64,000 nucleotides of DNA from Frankia sp. RB7. GTDB taxonomy: Bacteria; Pseudomonadota; Alphaproteobacteria; Rhizobiales; Xanthobacteraceae. This document shows positions 26,146 through 33,380 of the stretch, piece by piece; the first letter of the stretch is position 1; every line of letters begins with the position of its first letter. Both the position numbers and the translations under genes were made by a program. Location of the stretch: assembly GCA_030403585.1 (NCBI GenBank), contig JAUEPE010000002.1:295686-359685 (forward strand), given 5' to 3'. The notes under the pieces were generated by a model that searched no databases, was not told the origin of the DNA, and was given only the letters and a program-made list of their open reading frames with translations.

Positions 26146-26174
26146 ATCGTGGGCCGATGTCGGAATCTCGTCAA
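26146..26174 (-). promoter_or_regulatory. Prophage repeat promoter (minus strand)
   Basis: TTGACG, 17 nt, CACGAT, with an upstream CGCTTTTT. It shares TTGACGAGATTCC with two other minus-strand sites (30823-30851, 30980-31008) and TTGACR.GATTC with two late promoters. It points left toward the candidate small RNA. Confidence 0.5.
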
Positions 26175-26184
26175 CGGAAAAAGC

Positions 26185-26215
26185 GAAAACCCCGCCTGGG
26201 GGAAGCGGGGTTTTC
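26185..26215. terminator. Strong hairpin, possible bidirectional terminator
   Basis: GAAAACCCCGC and GCGGGGTTTTC pair over 11 bp around a 9-nt loop, with A and T runs at the ends of the stem. It lies in the 570-bp gap between coding genes (26046-26615). Confidence 0.65.
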
Positions 26216-26292
26216 TAATGGGGAAGCGGGGATGGGGGATCTCAGCGCTTCAATTATATGACGCAACCACCCCGGGTAAGGTTCAAAGAAAA

Positions 26293-26321
26293 CCCCGCAC
26301 TCCGGGGGGAATAATGCGGGG
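26293..26321. terminator. Second GC-rich hairpin
   Basis: CCCCGCA (26293-26299) and TGCGGGG (26315-26321) pair around a 15-nt spacer. It repeats the CCCCGC/GCGGGG theme of the hairpin 80 bp upstream. No clear T-run follows on the plus strand; an A-run precedes it, so it may act on the minus strand. Confidence 0.4.
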
Positions 26322-26336
26322 CCTCTTACTGAACTA

Positions 26337-26440
26337 GAGCGGGGGCGGCCCGCTCGTGTATCTAATGCACGGTCTGCAAAACCGTTCCTAATGGGTCGCT
26401 GGGTCACGGCCCAAATCACAGTGCCAGTTCGAGCCCGTGT
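26337..26440 (+). other. Degenerate tRNA-like structured segment
   Basis: The segment has a hairpin GAGCGGG-GGCGG-CCCGCTC (26337-26355), a small GTGTA/TGCAC hairpin, then a textbook anticodon arm ACGGT-CTGCAAA-ACCGT (26369-26385) with anticodon GCA (Cys), a TGGGTC/GGCCCA hairpin, and a T-loop-like GTTCGAGCC. The T-stem and acceptor do not pair, so it is not a normal tRNA. It could be a decayed tRNA-Cys or another structured RNA. The rest of the 26046-26615 gap shows no supported gene. Confidence 0.3.
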
Positions 26441-26615
26441 CTTGTCGGAAAGCCCGGTATCGAGACCCAGCCATCGGGTGGGTTGGGGTTTCTGATAAGC
26501 GCCTTCGGCGGGGCGGCTTGGGTGTTCCGTTCCTGGCATCACAATCCCTAGCGGCTGGACTCTCTGCCCTGTTTTGTTCACGGTATACCCCATTGGGATT
26601 TTTACGGGGCTGGAC

Positions 26616-26849
26616 ATGCCGGACATCAACTATATCCGGGGCGAGATCGAGCGCATGCGCGTCCAGGTCGGACGACAGCGTAAGGAGATCCTCCAGCTTC
26701 AGCGGGCCGGAATAGGCACGGCCTCGGCGGAGACTTTGCTGAGCCGGATGCTGGCTAAGATTGACACCCTCTGTGAACAGCGTGACGCGCTCAAGAAAGC
26801 CGAGCCCGGCCCGGTCAGAGGAAAGGTGCTTGGCGGGAGAAGTTGGTGA
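26616..26849 (+). CDS. Small coiled-coil hypothetical protein
   Basis: The 77-aa protein is helical: MPDINYIRGEIERMRVQVGRQ, then RKEILQLQRAG and a second helix LLSRMLAKIDTLCEQRDALKKA, with a basic end. Likely an oligomeric phage early protein. It overlaps the next gene's GTG by 4 bp. Function unknown. Confidence 0.5.
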   Translation: MPDINYIRGEIERMRVQVGRQRKEILQLQRAGIGTASAETLLSRMLAKIDTLCEQRDALKKAEPGPVRGKVLGGRSW

Positions 26850-27112
26850 GCAAGACCGCAAACCGCGCCGCAGCCAAAGCCTATCGCGAAGAGCGTTTGA
26901 GGTTGCAGGAGGACGAGCAGCACAAAAAGAACGTGAGGGAAGAGATTCAGGTTCTCGGGACATTCCGTGAGTACATGCAGCGGAGGCGGCCAACGACCAC
27001 GACCCTTGGCTGCCTAATTGCCGCCATCGATGCCTATGCCGAACAGCTTACGGGTAACAGTGACGCGCTGTGGGCAGGGACGCGCGACACCAAGCATTGG
27101 TGGGATGAGTGA
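26846..27112 (+). CDS. Small hypothetical phage protein
   Basis: The 88-aa protein has a basic, Ala-rich N-terminal helix (KTANRAAAKAYREERLRLQEDEQHKKN) and a hydrophobic-patterned C-terminal half ending in HWWDE. The GTG at 26846 overlaps the previous stop (GTGA) and has GGGAGA upstream. No family recognised. Confidence 0.5.
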   Translation: MSKTANRAAAKAYREERLRLQEDEQHKKNVREEIQVLGTFREYMQRRRPTTTTLGCLIAAIDAYAEQLTGNSDALWAGTRDTKHWWDE

Positions 27113-27172
27113 TTTTGAAGCTCCACTCAATCGGTGGTAGTAGGAAAGGGGAGATTCCTTAGGGGGCGGTCG

Positions 27173-27595
27173 ATGTTCGAGGAGCTGCGGTATCGCTGGG
27201 AGCTGAGAAAGCACCTTGAGCAATATAGGGCGACCAGCAAGGCGTTCGAGGAAATGCCTGATGATGACCCGGAAAAGGCTGGCGAGGAGCCTCGGTATAA
27301 ATGGGTTATGGGTCGTGAGTTGGGCTGGCAAGAATTCGCCATTGCCCGTTTCAGGTCGAAGTATCTCGTCGGGCAAGCTTACAAGTACCACGTTCCAGTT
27401 CCTGAAGATGAGGATAGCTGGGAGCAAGGCGCTCGAACAGATGAGACAGTTCTGACGCCTGCCGCAGCCCAAAAGCTACGTGCCGACATCAGAGCAGAGC
27501 AAAAGGCCGATTGGGATTATTGGGCGTCCAAGGTTACTCTGGGGTTGGCTCTCATCGGCAGCATTTTCGGCGTTCTCGCATTTTTCAAGAGATAG
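27173..27595 (+). CDS. Hypothetical protein with C-terminal membrane helix
   Basis: The 140-aa protein has a charged helical body (MFEELRYRWELRKHLEQY; Asp/Glu-rich centre) and one C-terminal hydrophobic helix (VTLGLALIGSIFGVLAFF) followed by KR, a tail-anchored layout. The next gene is also a small membrane protein, 7 bp away, so the two may act together. Function unknown. Confidence 0.5.
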   Translation: MFEELRYRWELRKHLEQYRATSKAFEEMPDDDPEKAGEEPRYKWVMGRELGWQEFAIARFRSKYLVGQAYKYHVPVPEDEDSWEQGARTDETVLTPAAAQKLRADIRAEQKADWDYWASKVTLGLALIGSIFGVLAFFKR

Positions 27596-27602
27596 GCTCC
27601 AT

Positions 27603-27938
27603 ATGTGCCAAGACTGGTTTTCCGTCATTGGGCAGATCCTCGACCTGATCGGCTTCTACATCATCGCTTGGGAGTGGTATCACCAACTGCAGCGCGACCA
27701 TCAAAGGCGGATGGTTGAGCTTAAGAAGGCTTACGACCAAGAAAGCGCTGATATCCTCGGTGAGGAGTACACAGACGCCGATGCGGACAAATACAACTGG
27801 CGCATCTACCAACCTTTATTCAAGAAGGAGTGGGCTTGGCGCCGCAACATGTTCATCATCGGCGCCACCTGCTTCACCCTGGGCATCGCCGGGCAGGTGT
27901 TGGGAAGCTGGCCTAATCTAATCGCGAAGTGCAGCTAG
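27603..27938 (+). CDS. Hypothetical two-helix membrane protein
   Basis: The 111-aa protein has an N-terminal hydrophobic helix (IGQILDLIGFYIIAWEWY), a charged cytoplasmic loop with many acidic residues, and a second helix (MFIIGATCFTLGIAGQVLG). It overlaps the leftward Lar-like gene tail to tail by 26 bp. Function unknown; superinfection control is one idea only. Confidence 0.5.
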   Translation: MCQDWFSVIGQILDLIGFYIIAWEWYHQLQRDHQRRMVELKKAYDQESADILGEEYTDADADKYNWRIYQPLFKKEWAWRRNMFIIGATCFTLGIAGQVLGSWPNLIAKCS

Positions 27939-29346
27939 CCCCTTTCTGATCGGGGGCGGCGGGATGCTCGGCCAGGGCGGCTTCGATTTCATTAATGATG
28001 TTGCCGTTGTAACCGGGCGGCATTGAGCCGTACTCACCGATGAACGCTCGGGCACTTTCCAAAGCATCGCGCAAAGGCTTCGCGGCCCCATCAATGGCCT
28101 GCTGGATGATGGGAGCAACAACAGCCCCGCACTTATCAATCCAGTATTGTCCGGGACTATCATCTTGCACCATCAGCAAAACGTCATGCGCAACTTCCTT
28201 CGCCACTTCCTCCGCGCTACGGCTCAGCGCGCTACCTTCACGAATAACAGTTTGTTTTGTTTGATTACTTTGGCGCTGGGCGATATTGATGTCGTCCAGT
28301 GGTGCGCTTGGCACGCTACCCAACTCGGCCATGCGCGAAAGTGCCAGTCCGAATAACGCCCGGTCGAATAGATGACGCTTCACTTTGTGGCCGTTGATTT
28401 CAACTTCAACCACACGAAGGTCGGCCAGCAGCGCCTCGATTATCTCGCTGGCGTTCTTACAGTCCTGTAGGGCAGGTGCCTTTGGATTGTCGGTTTCGTC
28501 GGTCGGCACGCTACCTTCACTTGGTTTAGCGCCGTCAGGAGTGAGCATTGAACGCAGCTTTGCTATGCGCTCATCAAATATCTTAAATGCTCCCGGGTCT
28601 TTCCAGTTAGCTGCATTGCTCGACATCACATCCCAACCAACAAGGACATCACTAGCTGCATCGCGTAGAGCCGCGCTCTTTTTTTCGTAGTCGGCAATCA
28701 GTTGAAAAGGCCACTCCACCACCCCGCTTTGTGGTGCGCTACCTTCGAGGGATGCGGATAAAGCGGTGTCGCACTCTGATGCAATGCGGGCGAAGTCGTT
28801 TTCCACATCGCCCTGCTTAAGCGAGGTTGCGTACTTTCTGGCAATAGCGCGAATTTCTTTTAAGGCTTCAACCACCTCCGCGATGCGCTGGGTTGGCCCC
28901 ATAACCTCACGCAAGCGGGTAGCCATAAGGTGAAAGGTTGCACCCGCTGCCGTGCCGCCGTCGAAGTTATCGCCGTGGGCGTCTAGTTCCTGCGCAATCT
29001 GCTCAACTGAAACTGCCGGTGAGGGGAATACCTCGGGGCGCTGGGTTGGCGCTGGGGTGGCCAATCTATAGTTTTCGTCGTTTTCTATATGCTTGGTAGA
29101 GGCGGTATATAGAGAATGGCTATTGTCTATATGTTCTGCCTGCGCCCCGCTAATGGTGGCTACGGGGGCGGCTCGGGTGTTCCAATCCTCAACTGCGCTC
29201 GCTTCACTCATTCGCATTTCACGGCTTGCCTTACATTTCGTGCAGGAAATCCAGCATTCATTCATACCATGGATTATTTCACCATCAGAGCCACAAAAAG
29301 GGCATGGCTTTAGTTCGGGCCGCACGTTCCCGGTGCTATTGGTCAT
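27913..29346 (-). CDS. Lar-like zinc-ribbon protein with long C-terminal extension
   Basis: The 477-aa protein starts with a Lar (restriction alleviation)-type zinc ribbon at about residues 10-60: KPCPFCGSDGEI, CWISCTKCKAS, and the closing WNTRA. Lar proteins weaken type I restriction of incoming phage DNA. The rest (about 60-477) is unusual: a hydrophilic, mostly helical region with no family I recognise, giving a length several times that of normal Lar proteins. The ATG overlaps the previous gene by 11 bp. Confidence 0.6.
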   Translation of the reverse strand: MTNSTGNVRPELKPCPFCGSDGEIIHGMNECWISCTKCKASREMRMSEASAVEDWNTRAAPVATISGAQAEHIDNSHSLYTASTKHIENDENYRLATPAPTQRPEVFPSPAVSVEQIAQELDAHGDNFDGGTAAGATFHLMATRLREVMGPTQRIAEVVEALKEIRAIARKYATSLKQGDVENDFARIASECDTALSASLEGSAPQSGVVEWPFQLIADYEKKSAALRDAASDVLVGWDVMSSNAANWKDPGAFKIFDERIAKLRSMLTPDGAKPSEGSVPTDETDNPKAPALQDCKNASEIIEALLADLRVVEVEINGHKVKRHLFDRALFGLALSRMAELGSVPSAPLDDINIAQRQSNQTKQTVIREGSALSRSAEEVAKEVAHDVLLMVQDDSPGQYWIDKCGAVVAPIIQQAIDGAAKPLRDALESARAFIGEYGSMPPGYNGNIINEIEAALAEHPAAPDQKGASCTSRLD

Positions 29347-29527
29347 TGGGGTTTTCAGTTTCTTTGATTTCAATATTGCTGAAGAAGGCTGGCTTCATTC
29401 CAATGGCTCGGCCTTCTAGTCCCGGGTTATAAGCAAAACCGCGTTCGACAGCATCGGTTACAGCCTGTTCGCGCAGGGGATAAACCTTACTCACCTGCAC
29501 ACCGTCTTTAAAAACTGCGTAGCCCAT
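29336..29527 (-). CDS. Small hypothetical phage protein
   Basis: The 63-aa protein begins MGYAVFKDGVQVSKVY and has a helix REQAVTDAVERGFAYN. It looks soluble. Part of a tightly packed leftward operon: it overlaps the Lar-like gene and touches the upstream gene (1 bp gap). Function unknown. Confidence 0.55.
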   Translation of the reverse strand: MGYAVFKDGVQVSKVYPLREQAVTDAVERGFAYNPGLEGRAIGMKPAFFSNIEIKETENPNDQ

Positions 29528-29908
29528 CTACCTGCCCTCCACGGGCGCGGGTGGAAGGGGCCTAGGTTCGCGAAAATGAGATACCTTGAAGCCGCATAAG
29601 CCGGGAATAGAAAAGCCGCCATATCCGCCAAGCCAAGTGCAAATAAGGTGCCGTCGAACGCCATCAATTTCGGCGTCTACTTCCCAAACGCTTTGAGGTT
29701 CGCCCTTGAATTCGCTAATCGGCTGCCAGCCTTGAGGTTGGAGGGCGGCGGCAAAGGCAACGGCGACACGGTAAACGGTGTCAAAGTCTGTTAGCTCTTT
29801 ATCGGTCTTTTCATCGGAGGTGATAATGCCGTGCTGGTCGTAAATAAGGTTTCTAACCGCCTTCTTCTGCTCGTCACTTACGGTTATCCGTTCAACAGGT
29901 GTGGTCAT
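29528..29908 (-). CDS. Hypothetical phage protein, DUF551-like end
   Basis: The 126-aa protein has a helical N-terminal half (SDEQKKAVRNLIYDQHG) and a C-terminal half starting QGWQPISEF and ending HFREPRPLPPAP, a pattern like short phage DUF551 domains (W.PI..., W......PLP). Function unknown. Confidence 0.5.
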   Translation of the reverse strand: MTTPVERITVSDEQKKAVRNLIYDQHGIITSDEKTDKELTDFDTVYRVAVAFAAALQPQGWQPISEFKGEPQSVWEVDAEIDGVRRHLICTWLGGYGGFSIPGLCGFKVSHFREPRPLPPAPVEGR

Positions 29909-29930
29909 CCATGGTAGCTTCTATTGATTT

Positions 29931-29963
29931 CTCTTAAACGCGGAGATTGCTCTTAAACGCGGA
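29931..29963. repeat. 14-bp direct repeat
   Basis: CTCTTAAACGCGGA occurs at 29931-29944 and 29950-29963, 19 bp apart start to start. The second copy contains the stop codon (minus strand) of the small gene at 29953-30108. Possible operator pair or duplication scar. Confidence 0.55.
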
Positions 29964-30108
29964 CATCTGTTTTCATCCCGCGCAAAATATCCTCTGCAAA
30001 CTTACGAGGCGCGTTTGTGGTGCGTATGATGTGGCACCATAGCCAGACATTCCCGACAAGAGCGCAACCGCCTGCAAAGCCCAGGGTGAAGGATTGGAGG
30101 TCGAGCAT
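29953..30108 (-). CDS. 51-aa membrane peptide
   Basis: ATG at 30106-30108 follows GGAGGG. The peptide has an N-terminal hydrophobic helix (FTLGFAGGCALVGNVWLW) and a basic C-terminal helix (PRKFAEDILRGMK). It sits directly after the 98-aa gene in the leftward operon. Function unknown. Confidence 0.5.
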   Translation of the reverse strand: MLDLQSFTLGFAGGCALVGNVWLWCHIIRTTNAPRKFAEDILRGMKTDVRV

Positions 30109-30405
30109 CTACTTGCCCTCCGCTTTGATGTCGCGCCGCACGCGAGCGATTAGCTGAGAGAGGGTGTCGCTGTATCCTGCGGCATTCTCCATTTCGCTAA
30201 CCTTTTCGGGGTCAAACCCGGCGATGGCGTCACGAATGGCGACCAGCTTTTCATGCGCATTGCAGGCCCGGACAACGTCGGCAGCATCAGCCGCGGCGTG
30301 TTTGCTATCAGGCAAATCGCAGATGATGCGTTTGCCATTGTTTATGTTGTGGCCGTGTTTCTCCGTGTCGCTGCCTTCATGGCCGTTATAAAATAGGGTA
30401 TCCAC
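30109..30405 (-). CDS. Hypothetical phage protein
   Basis: The 98-aa soluble protein begins MDTLFYNGHEGSDTEKHG. Its middle (ICDLPDSKHAAADAADVVRACNAHEKLVAIRDA) matches a layout common in short phage early proteins (xADAxxIVxAxNxHxxLV). No function is known for such proteins. Confidence 0.55.
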   Translation of the reverse strand: MDTLFYNGHEGSDTEKHGHNINNGKRIICDLPDSKHAAADAADVVRACNAHEKLVAIRDAIAGFDPEKVSEMENAAGYSDTLSQLIARVRRDIKAEGK

Positions 30406-30419
30406 ATTCTTGCCTCCCC

Positions 30420-30809
30420 TTAAAAGTCCATCTCAGGCTCTTCGACCTCGCACGGGTCGATAGGGAAGCCACAGGCCTTTTCAACGGCGCCCTCGATGTC
30501 ATCGACATCGCAATTCCATTCCCGGCCATCTTCAATGACTTTGGTCTCGGCCTGCACGCCGGACAACGGGCCGGAAATCTTCGCGCCCTTGTAATTGAAT
30601 GAGAAGTGTTCGGGAGTGAACACGACTTTCTCAACGTCTACATTCTCGCCGTCGTGTCCACCCAAGGCGCCATTGAAATAGCCAAAGCGCTCTTCGCGGT
30701 CGGTCGTTTCCTTATCGGTGCCGCTCAGCGCAATCATATGGTCGCGCGCAAACTGCTTGATGAATTGTTTGGTGTTCTCGTGGAGGTTTTTCACAGTCTT
30801 ATCTTTCAT
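30420..30809 (-). CDS. Hypothetical acidic phage protein
   Basis: The 129-aa protein is acidic with a helical start (KDKTVKNLHENTKQFIKQFARDH) and an Asp/Glu-rich end (DPCEVEEPEMDF). Two ATGs are possible (30827, 30809); the upstream repeat promoter has its -10 at 30823-30828, which rules out 30827 on that transcript, so 30809 is preferred and the leader is very short. Confidence 0.5.
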   Translation of the reverse strand: MKDKTVKNLHENTKQFIKQFARDHMIALSGTDKETTDREERFGYFNGALGGHDGENVDVEKVVFTPEHFSFNYKGAKISGPLSGVQAETKVIEDGREWNCDVDDIEGAVEKACGFPIDPCEVEEPEMDF

Positions 30810-30822
30810 TGTTCGCAGAAGC

Positions 30823-30851
30823 AGCATGAGTCATGCCGGGAATCTCGTCAA
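30823..30851 (-). promoter_or_regulatory. Prophage repeat promoter (minus strand)
   Basis: TTGACG, 17 nt, CATGCT, preceded by GCGCTTTTTT. The spacer holds AGATTCC and GACT as in the late promoter at 47771. It lies directly ahead of the leftward gene at 30420-30809 and probably drives that operon down to the Lar-like gene. Confidence 0.6.
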
Positions 30852-30898
30852 ACAAAAAAGCGCATAACGGTGATTATGGGTGCCTAAGGTTGTATCAA

Positions 30899-30933
30899 GG
30901 GGCCGGACTGTTTTGCGAACAACGAACGGCCCC
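30899..30933. repeat. Inverted repeat in non-coding gap
   Basis: GGGGCCG (30899-30905) and CGGCCCC (30927-30933) pair over 7 bp. A second perfect inverted repeat, GTGCGCG/CGCGCAC, lies at 30968-30989. The gap 30852-31020 has no supported gene; these hairpins sit between two repeat promoters. Confidence 0.45.
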
Positions 30934-30979
30934 CAAGCCCACTGAAGGGTATGCGCATCCATGGCTGGTGCGCGCTTCA

Positions 30980-31008
30980 TCACGCGCACAGGTTCGGAAT
31001 CTCGTCAA
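30980..31008 (-). promoter_or_regulatory. Prophage repeat promoter, third minus-strand copy
   Basis: TTGACG, AGATTCC, then a poor -10 (GCGTGA) at 17-nt spacing. It shares TTGACGAGATTCCGA with the site at 26146-26174. Its -10 lies within the GTGCGCG/CGCGCAC inverted repeat (30968-30989), which could be an operator. The weak -10 makes it the least convincing copy. Confidence 0.35.
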
Positions 31009-31020
31009 TGTCATTGCGCG

Positions 31021-31221
31021 TCACGTGAGCTTCGAGCCGCCAACGAGGCCGATGATTGCGCCCACTCCAGCCGTGAAGAGCTTGAGAGCCGTGTTGTAAA
31101 GCTCGGTCATCATGGGTGGCCCAGGGTCGTGGCCGAAGACAACAACAGAGGCGGCTGCGCAGCCGCAAACCATGGTGAGCGCAACGGTCGTAAAGAAAAC
31201 GATGAGGAATCTGTCGGACAT
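31021..31221 (-). CDS. Small two-helix membrane protein
   Basis: The 66-aa protein has two hydrophobic helices (LIVFFTTVALTMVCGC and LFTAGVGAIIGLVGG) joined by a short HDPGPPMM loop. The second helix has the GxxGxxxGLVGG pattern of small phage membrane proteins. The ATG at 31221 is used; longer frames upstream are out-of-context. Holin-like size, but far from the lysis genes. Confidence 0.55.
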   Translation of the reverse strand: MSDRFLIVFFTTVALTMVCGCAAASVVVFGHDPGPPMMTELYNTALKLFTAGVGAIIGLVGGSKLT

Positions 31222-31340
31222 GACCACAGGCCCTTTTTTATGCCGACACCCCAGTTCAATTCCGGATGTGGCGTAAAAAGGGCAGTAATTCCGATTTATT
31301 TCGGGATGAAATGACTTGTGATCAATATTCGGAAAATGGA

Positions 31341-31366
31341 AAAATCCCGGCTTTTCAGGCCGGGAT
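31341..31366 (-). terminator. Rho-independent terminator (minus strand)
   Basis: ATCCCGGC and GCCGGGAT pair perfectly over 8 bp around a 7-nt loop and are followed on the minus strand by TTTTT. It begins inside the last codons of the gene at 31355-31642 and ends that leftward operon. Confidence 0.75.
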
Positions 31367-31642
31367 GTTCTCAACGATAGGCGCCAGTATCTGGCGGGAG
31401 TGTGGGAGTAGTGCAGGGCAGAAGCTCGCCACCCGGAAATCCATTTCCTGATACAGCCTGGCCCAAAGGTGCCGACATTGCTCCAGCTGCTCGTGGGTGG
31501 GCTCGCGCCCTTCGAGTTGAACCACCACCGGCCTGTCAGGGCTGATGAGATGGCGGTTGAGCTTGGCTTGGCCGTCATCAAAGACGATCAACCCTGCACT
31601 CCAAGGATTGGCGCACATCTCGAATTTGATGCTGTAGGACAT
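31355..31642 (-). CDS. Hypothetical phage protein
   Basis: The 95-aa protein begins MSYSIKFEMCANPWSAG and has a helical C-terminal half (THEQLEQCRHLWARLYQEMDF). It overlaps the upstream zinc-ribbon gene by ATGA (ATG 31640-31642). Function unknown. The terminator downstream marks the operon end. Confidence 0.5.
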   Translation of the reverse strand: MSYSIKFEMCANPWSAGLIVFDDGQAKLNRHLISPDRPVVVQLEGREPTHEQLEQCRHLWARLYQEMDFRVASFCPALLPHSRQILAPIVENIPA

Positions 31643-31776
31643 CACGGCCTCTTCACGTAGGTCAGGAGAAGGATGGTCGGGTAGATATCGACGTAGGCCA
31701 ACACAAACCCATTGCAGGGAAGGCAGAACGGCAACTTGTCGTCGTACTCCTTTTTGCAAGTCAGGCAGGTCTTCAT
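31642..31776 (-). CDS. 44-aa zinc-ribbon peptide
   Basis: ATG at 31774-31776 follows GGAGGAG. Two cysteine pairs (CLTCKKEY and CLPCNG) look like a zinc ribbon, followed by a hydrophobic C-terminal helix (FVLAYVDIYPTILLLTYV). A zinc ribbon fused to a membrane helix at this size is unusual. The long open frame upstream is non-coding. Confidence 0.5.
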   Translation of the reverse strand: MKTCLTCKKEYDDKLPFCLPCNGFVLAYVDIYPTILLLTYVKRP

Positions 31777-31982
31777 GACTCCTCCATAGCCCGCCGTTCC
31801 CCGCCACTGCGAGGAGCAGAACGGGGCATAAGGTTGCAGGGGATGGTTTGGCAGGCGGGGAGTAACCCGCGCACTCAAGGCAATACGAAAGGAGTGCCCT
31901 CGCAATTGAGGCTGCCAAGCTGGGAAGAAATTATCGCCGAGCACATTGCAAGGTCATCAGCTCTCCACGCGGCTTCAACCAA

Positions 31983-32000
31983 TTTCGTGAGGTCACGAAA
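31983..32000. promoter_or_regulatory. 18-bp perfect palindrome, operator-like
   Basis: TTTCGTGA-GG-TCACGAAA is a perfect 8+2+8 palindrome in the gap 31777-32112, which holds no other supported feature. The size and symmetry suit a phage repressor or host regulator. It lies about 200 bp upstream (minus strand) of the zinc-ribbon gene at 31642-31776. Confidence 0.55.
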
Positions 32001-32112
32001 ATGGTCACCCTGACCGCGCCAGCGTGCCTATCCTGCTGCTCTGGGAAGAATCGCACTCGGCGATAAACGGTGAAGATGATTTTGGTGTGAAGAGATTCTG
32101 CGCCGGAAAAGA

Positions 32113-32283
32113 TTAGCTGTCGAGCTTCCTGCTGAAGCGCAGGACAGTCTCGCCGTCTTCGGTCTCGACGGATCTGAGATAGAGCCCCTTGTCCTCGCAG
32201 TTACATATCGGACAGATGTCCCTGCGCTGCGGGATGAGGAAGGGCCTCTCACATCTTGTGCAGATTTTCCATTTGAGCGGCAT
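32113..32283 (-). CDS. 56-aa zinc-ribbon protein
   Basis: ATG at 32281-32283; the product has CTRC near residue 8 and CPIC near residue 24, then NCEDKGLYLRSVETEDGE and a basic end. A typical small zinc-binding phage protein. The codon pattern and two CxxC knuckles support it; I see no strong ribosome site. Divergent from the O-like replication gene. Confidence 0.5.
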   Translation of the reverse strand: MPLKWKICTRCERPFLIPQRRDICPICNCEDKGLYLRSVETEDGETVLRFSRKLDS

Positions 32284-32313
32284 GGGTGGAATCTAGCAGG
32301 GCCGAAATCTTCA

Positions 32314-32332
32314 TTGCAAATTTATTTTGCAA
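32314..32332. promoter_or_regulatory. AT-rich inverted repeat, operator-like
   Basis: TTGCAAA-TTTAT-TTTGCAA is a perfect 7-bp inverted repeat with a 5-bp spacer. It lies between the divergent zinc-ribbon gene and the replication gene, next to AT-rich promoter-like sequence (GTATACGCGATATAG). A plausible operator at the early control region. Confidence 0.55.
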
Positions 32333-32499
32333 AGGACGTTGCTGTATACGCGATATAGCCTCACTCTGATTTTCAGGGGCGCTGCTTTCGTTTGTCCGAA
32401 CGCGGTGTCTATAAGCACAAATGCGCCCCCACCAATAACCTCAATTGGCTTCTTATAGTGGGCGAGGACAAAAGACAGGACAAACGAAAGTTACAAGAT

Positions 32500-33318
32500 G
32501 TGCGCTCAAGAAATATAAAGCCGGGATTCTTCAAGAACCCCGAACTAGCCGAATGTTCACCTCATGCGAGGTTGTTATTCGTCGGCCTCTGGTTGATGGC
32601 AGACCGTGAAGGGCGCCTGGAAGACCGGCCGAAGTTTATCAAGGTTGAAATATTCCCTTGCGAGAGTATTGACGTTGATAATCTGCTGGACGAACTCCAC
32701 TCGCGAGGGTTCGCGATTAGGTACGAGCGCTCGGGTAAAGGGTGTATCTACCTGCCGGGTTTCACCAAGCACCAAAACCCCCACAAGAACGAGGTGACCT
32801 CGACACTCCCCGAATTCTCCGCAGAAGACTGCGAACTCTCTCCAAAACGTGAGCGCTCGGGAAATAAATCTAGCACTCCGGCTGAATCCATTTCCCTCTT
32901 ACTGAATCCTGAACCCATACCCAAAGTGGAAGATGTCGGGTTTGAACTATTTTGGGAGAAGTACCCGAACAAGGTCGGGAAGCCCGCAGCTCGTTCTGCT
33001 TGGAATCGCAAGAAGCCTTTCTTGGCAGATGCAATGAGCGGACTGGAACGCTGGATGAAGTCGCCTGGATGGCAGAAGGACAACGGGCAGTATATCCCGC
33101 ATCCTTCGACCTTTATCAACCAAGAGCGTTGGAACGATGAGCCGCCATCTGCGCCGTCGCTGTCTAAGTCTGGTGAGATTAAGCTTCGTGAGACGACTGA
33201 TGCTGAGCGTGAGAATGCTCGTTTTGAGCAGGAGTGTTTGCGTCAGCGTAAGCTTCATTGGCGTGCTTCTGATGATGAGATTGCTGAGAAGGCGCGTGAT
33301 GCGTTGCGTGCGTCATGA
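32500..33318 (+). CDS. Phage replication protein (O-like / helicase loader type)
   Basis: The 272-aa protein starts RSRNIKPGFFKNPELAECSPHARLLFVGLWLMADREGRLEDRP, the standard N-terminal winged-helix pattern of lambda-O/DnaD-like phage initiators, and has FWEKYPNKVGKPAARSAWNRKK, a basic motif of such proteins. GTG at 32500 places the start where homologues begin; an open frame back to a TTG at 32392 has no ribosome site. The last 50 codons (33165-33315) almost never end in C, unlike the rest. Confidence 0.75.
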   Translation: MRSRNIKPGFFKNPELAECSPHARLLFVGLWLMADREGRLEDRPKFIKVEIFPCESIDVDNLLDELHSRGFAIRYERSGKGCIYLPGFTKHQNPHKNEVTSTLPEFSAEDCELSPKRERSGNKSSTPAESISLLLNPEPIPKVEDVGFELFWEKYPNKVGKPAARSAWNRKKPFLADAMSGLERWMKSPGWQKDNGQYIPHPSTFINQERWNDEPPSAPSLSKSGEIKLRETTDAERENARFEQECLRQRKLHWRASDDEIAEKARDALRAS

Positions 33319-33329
33319 CAGCACCCCTA

Positions 33330-33369
33330 GCGCAAACAATTCCGAACCCTGTATGCTCGGCGCAAACAA
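33330..33369. repeat. Spaced direct repeat GCGCAAACAA
   Basis: GCGCAAACAA is present at 33330-33339 and 33360-33369, exactly 30 bp apart (about three helical turns). The pair flanks the start region of the small gene at 33381, so cooperative binding is possible. Confidence 0.45.
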
Positions 33370-33380
33370 GAGGTGAGGTC

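Noticed and set aside
26171..26629. 152-codon open frame on the minus strand
   Set aside because: It crosses two strong hairpins and the tRNA-like segment, has no ribosome site and an Arg/Pro-rich composition.
31021..31581. 186-codon version of the small membrane protein
   Set aside because: The N-terminal 120 residues cross a terminator and the neighbouring gene; the ATG at 31221 gives a sensible two-helix protein.
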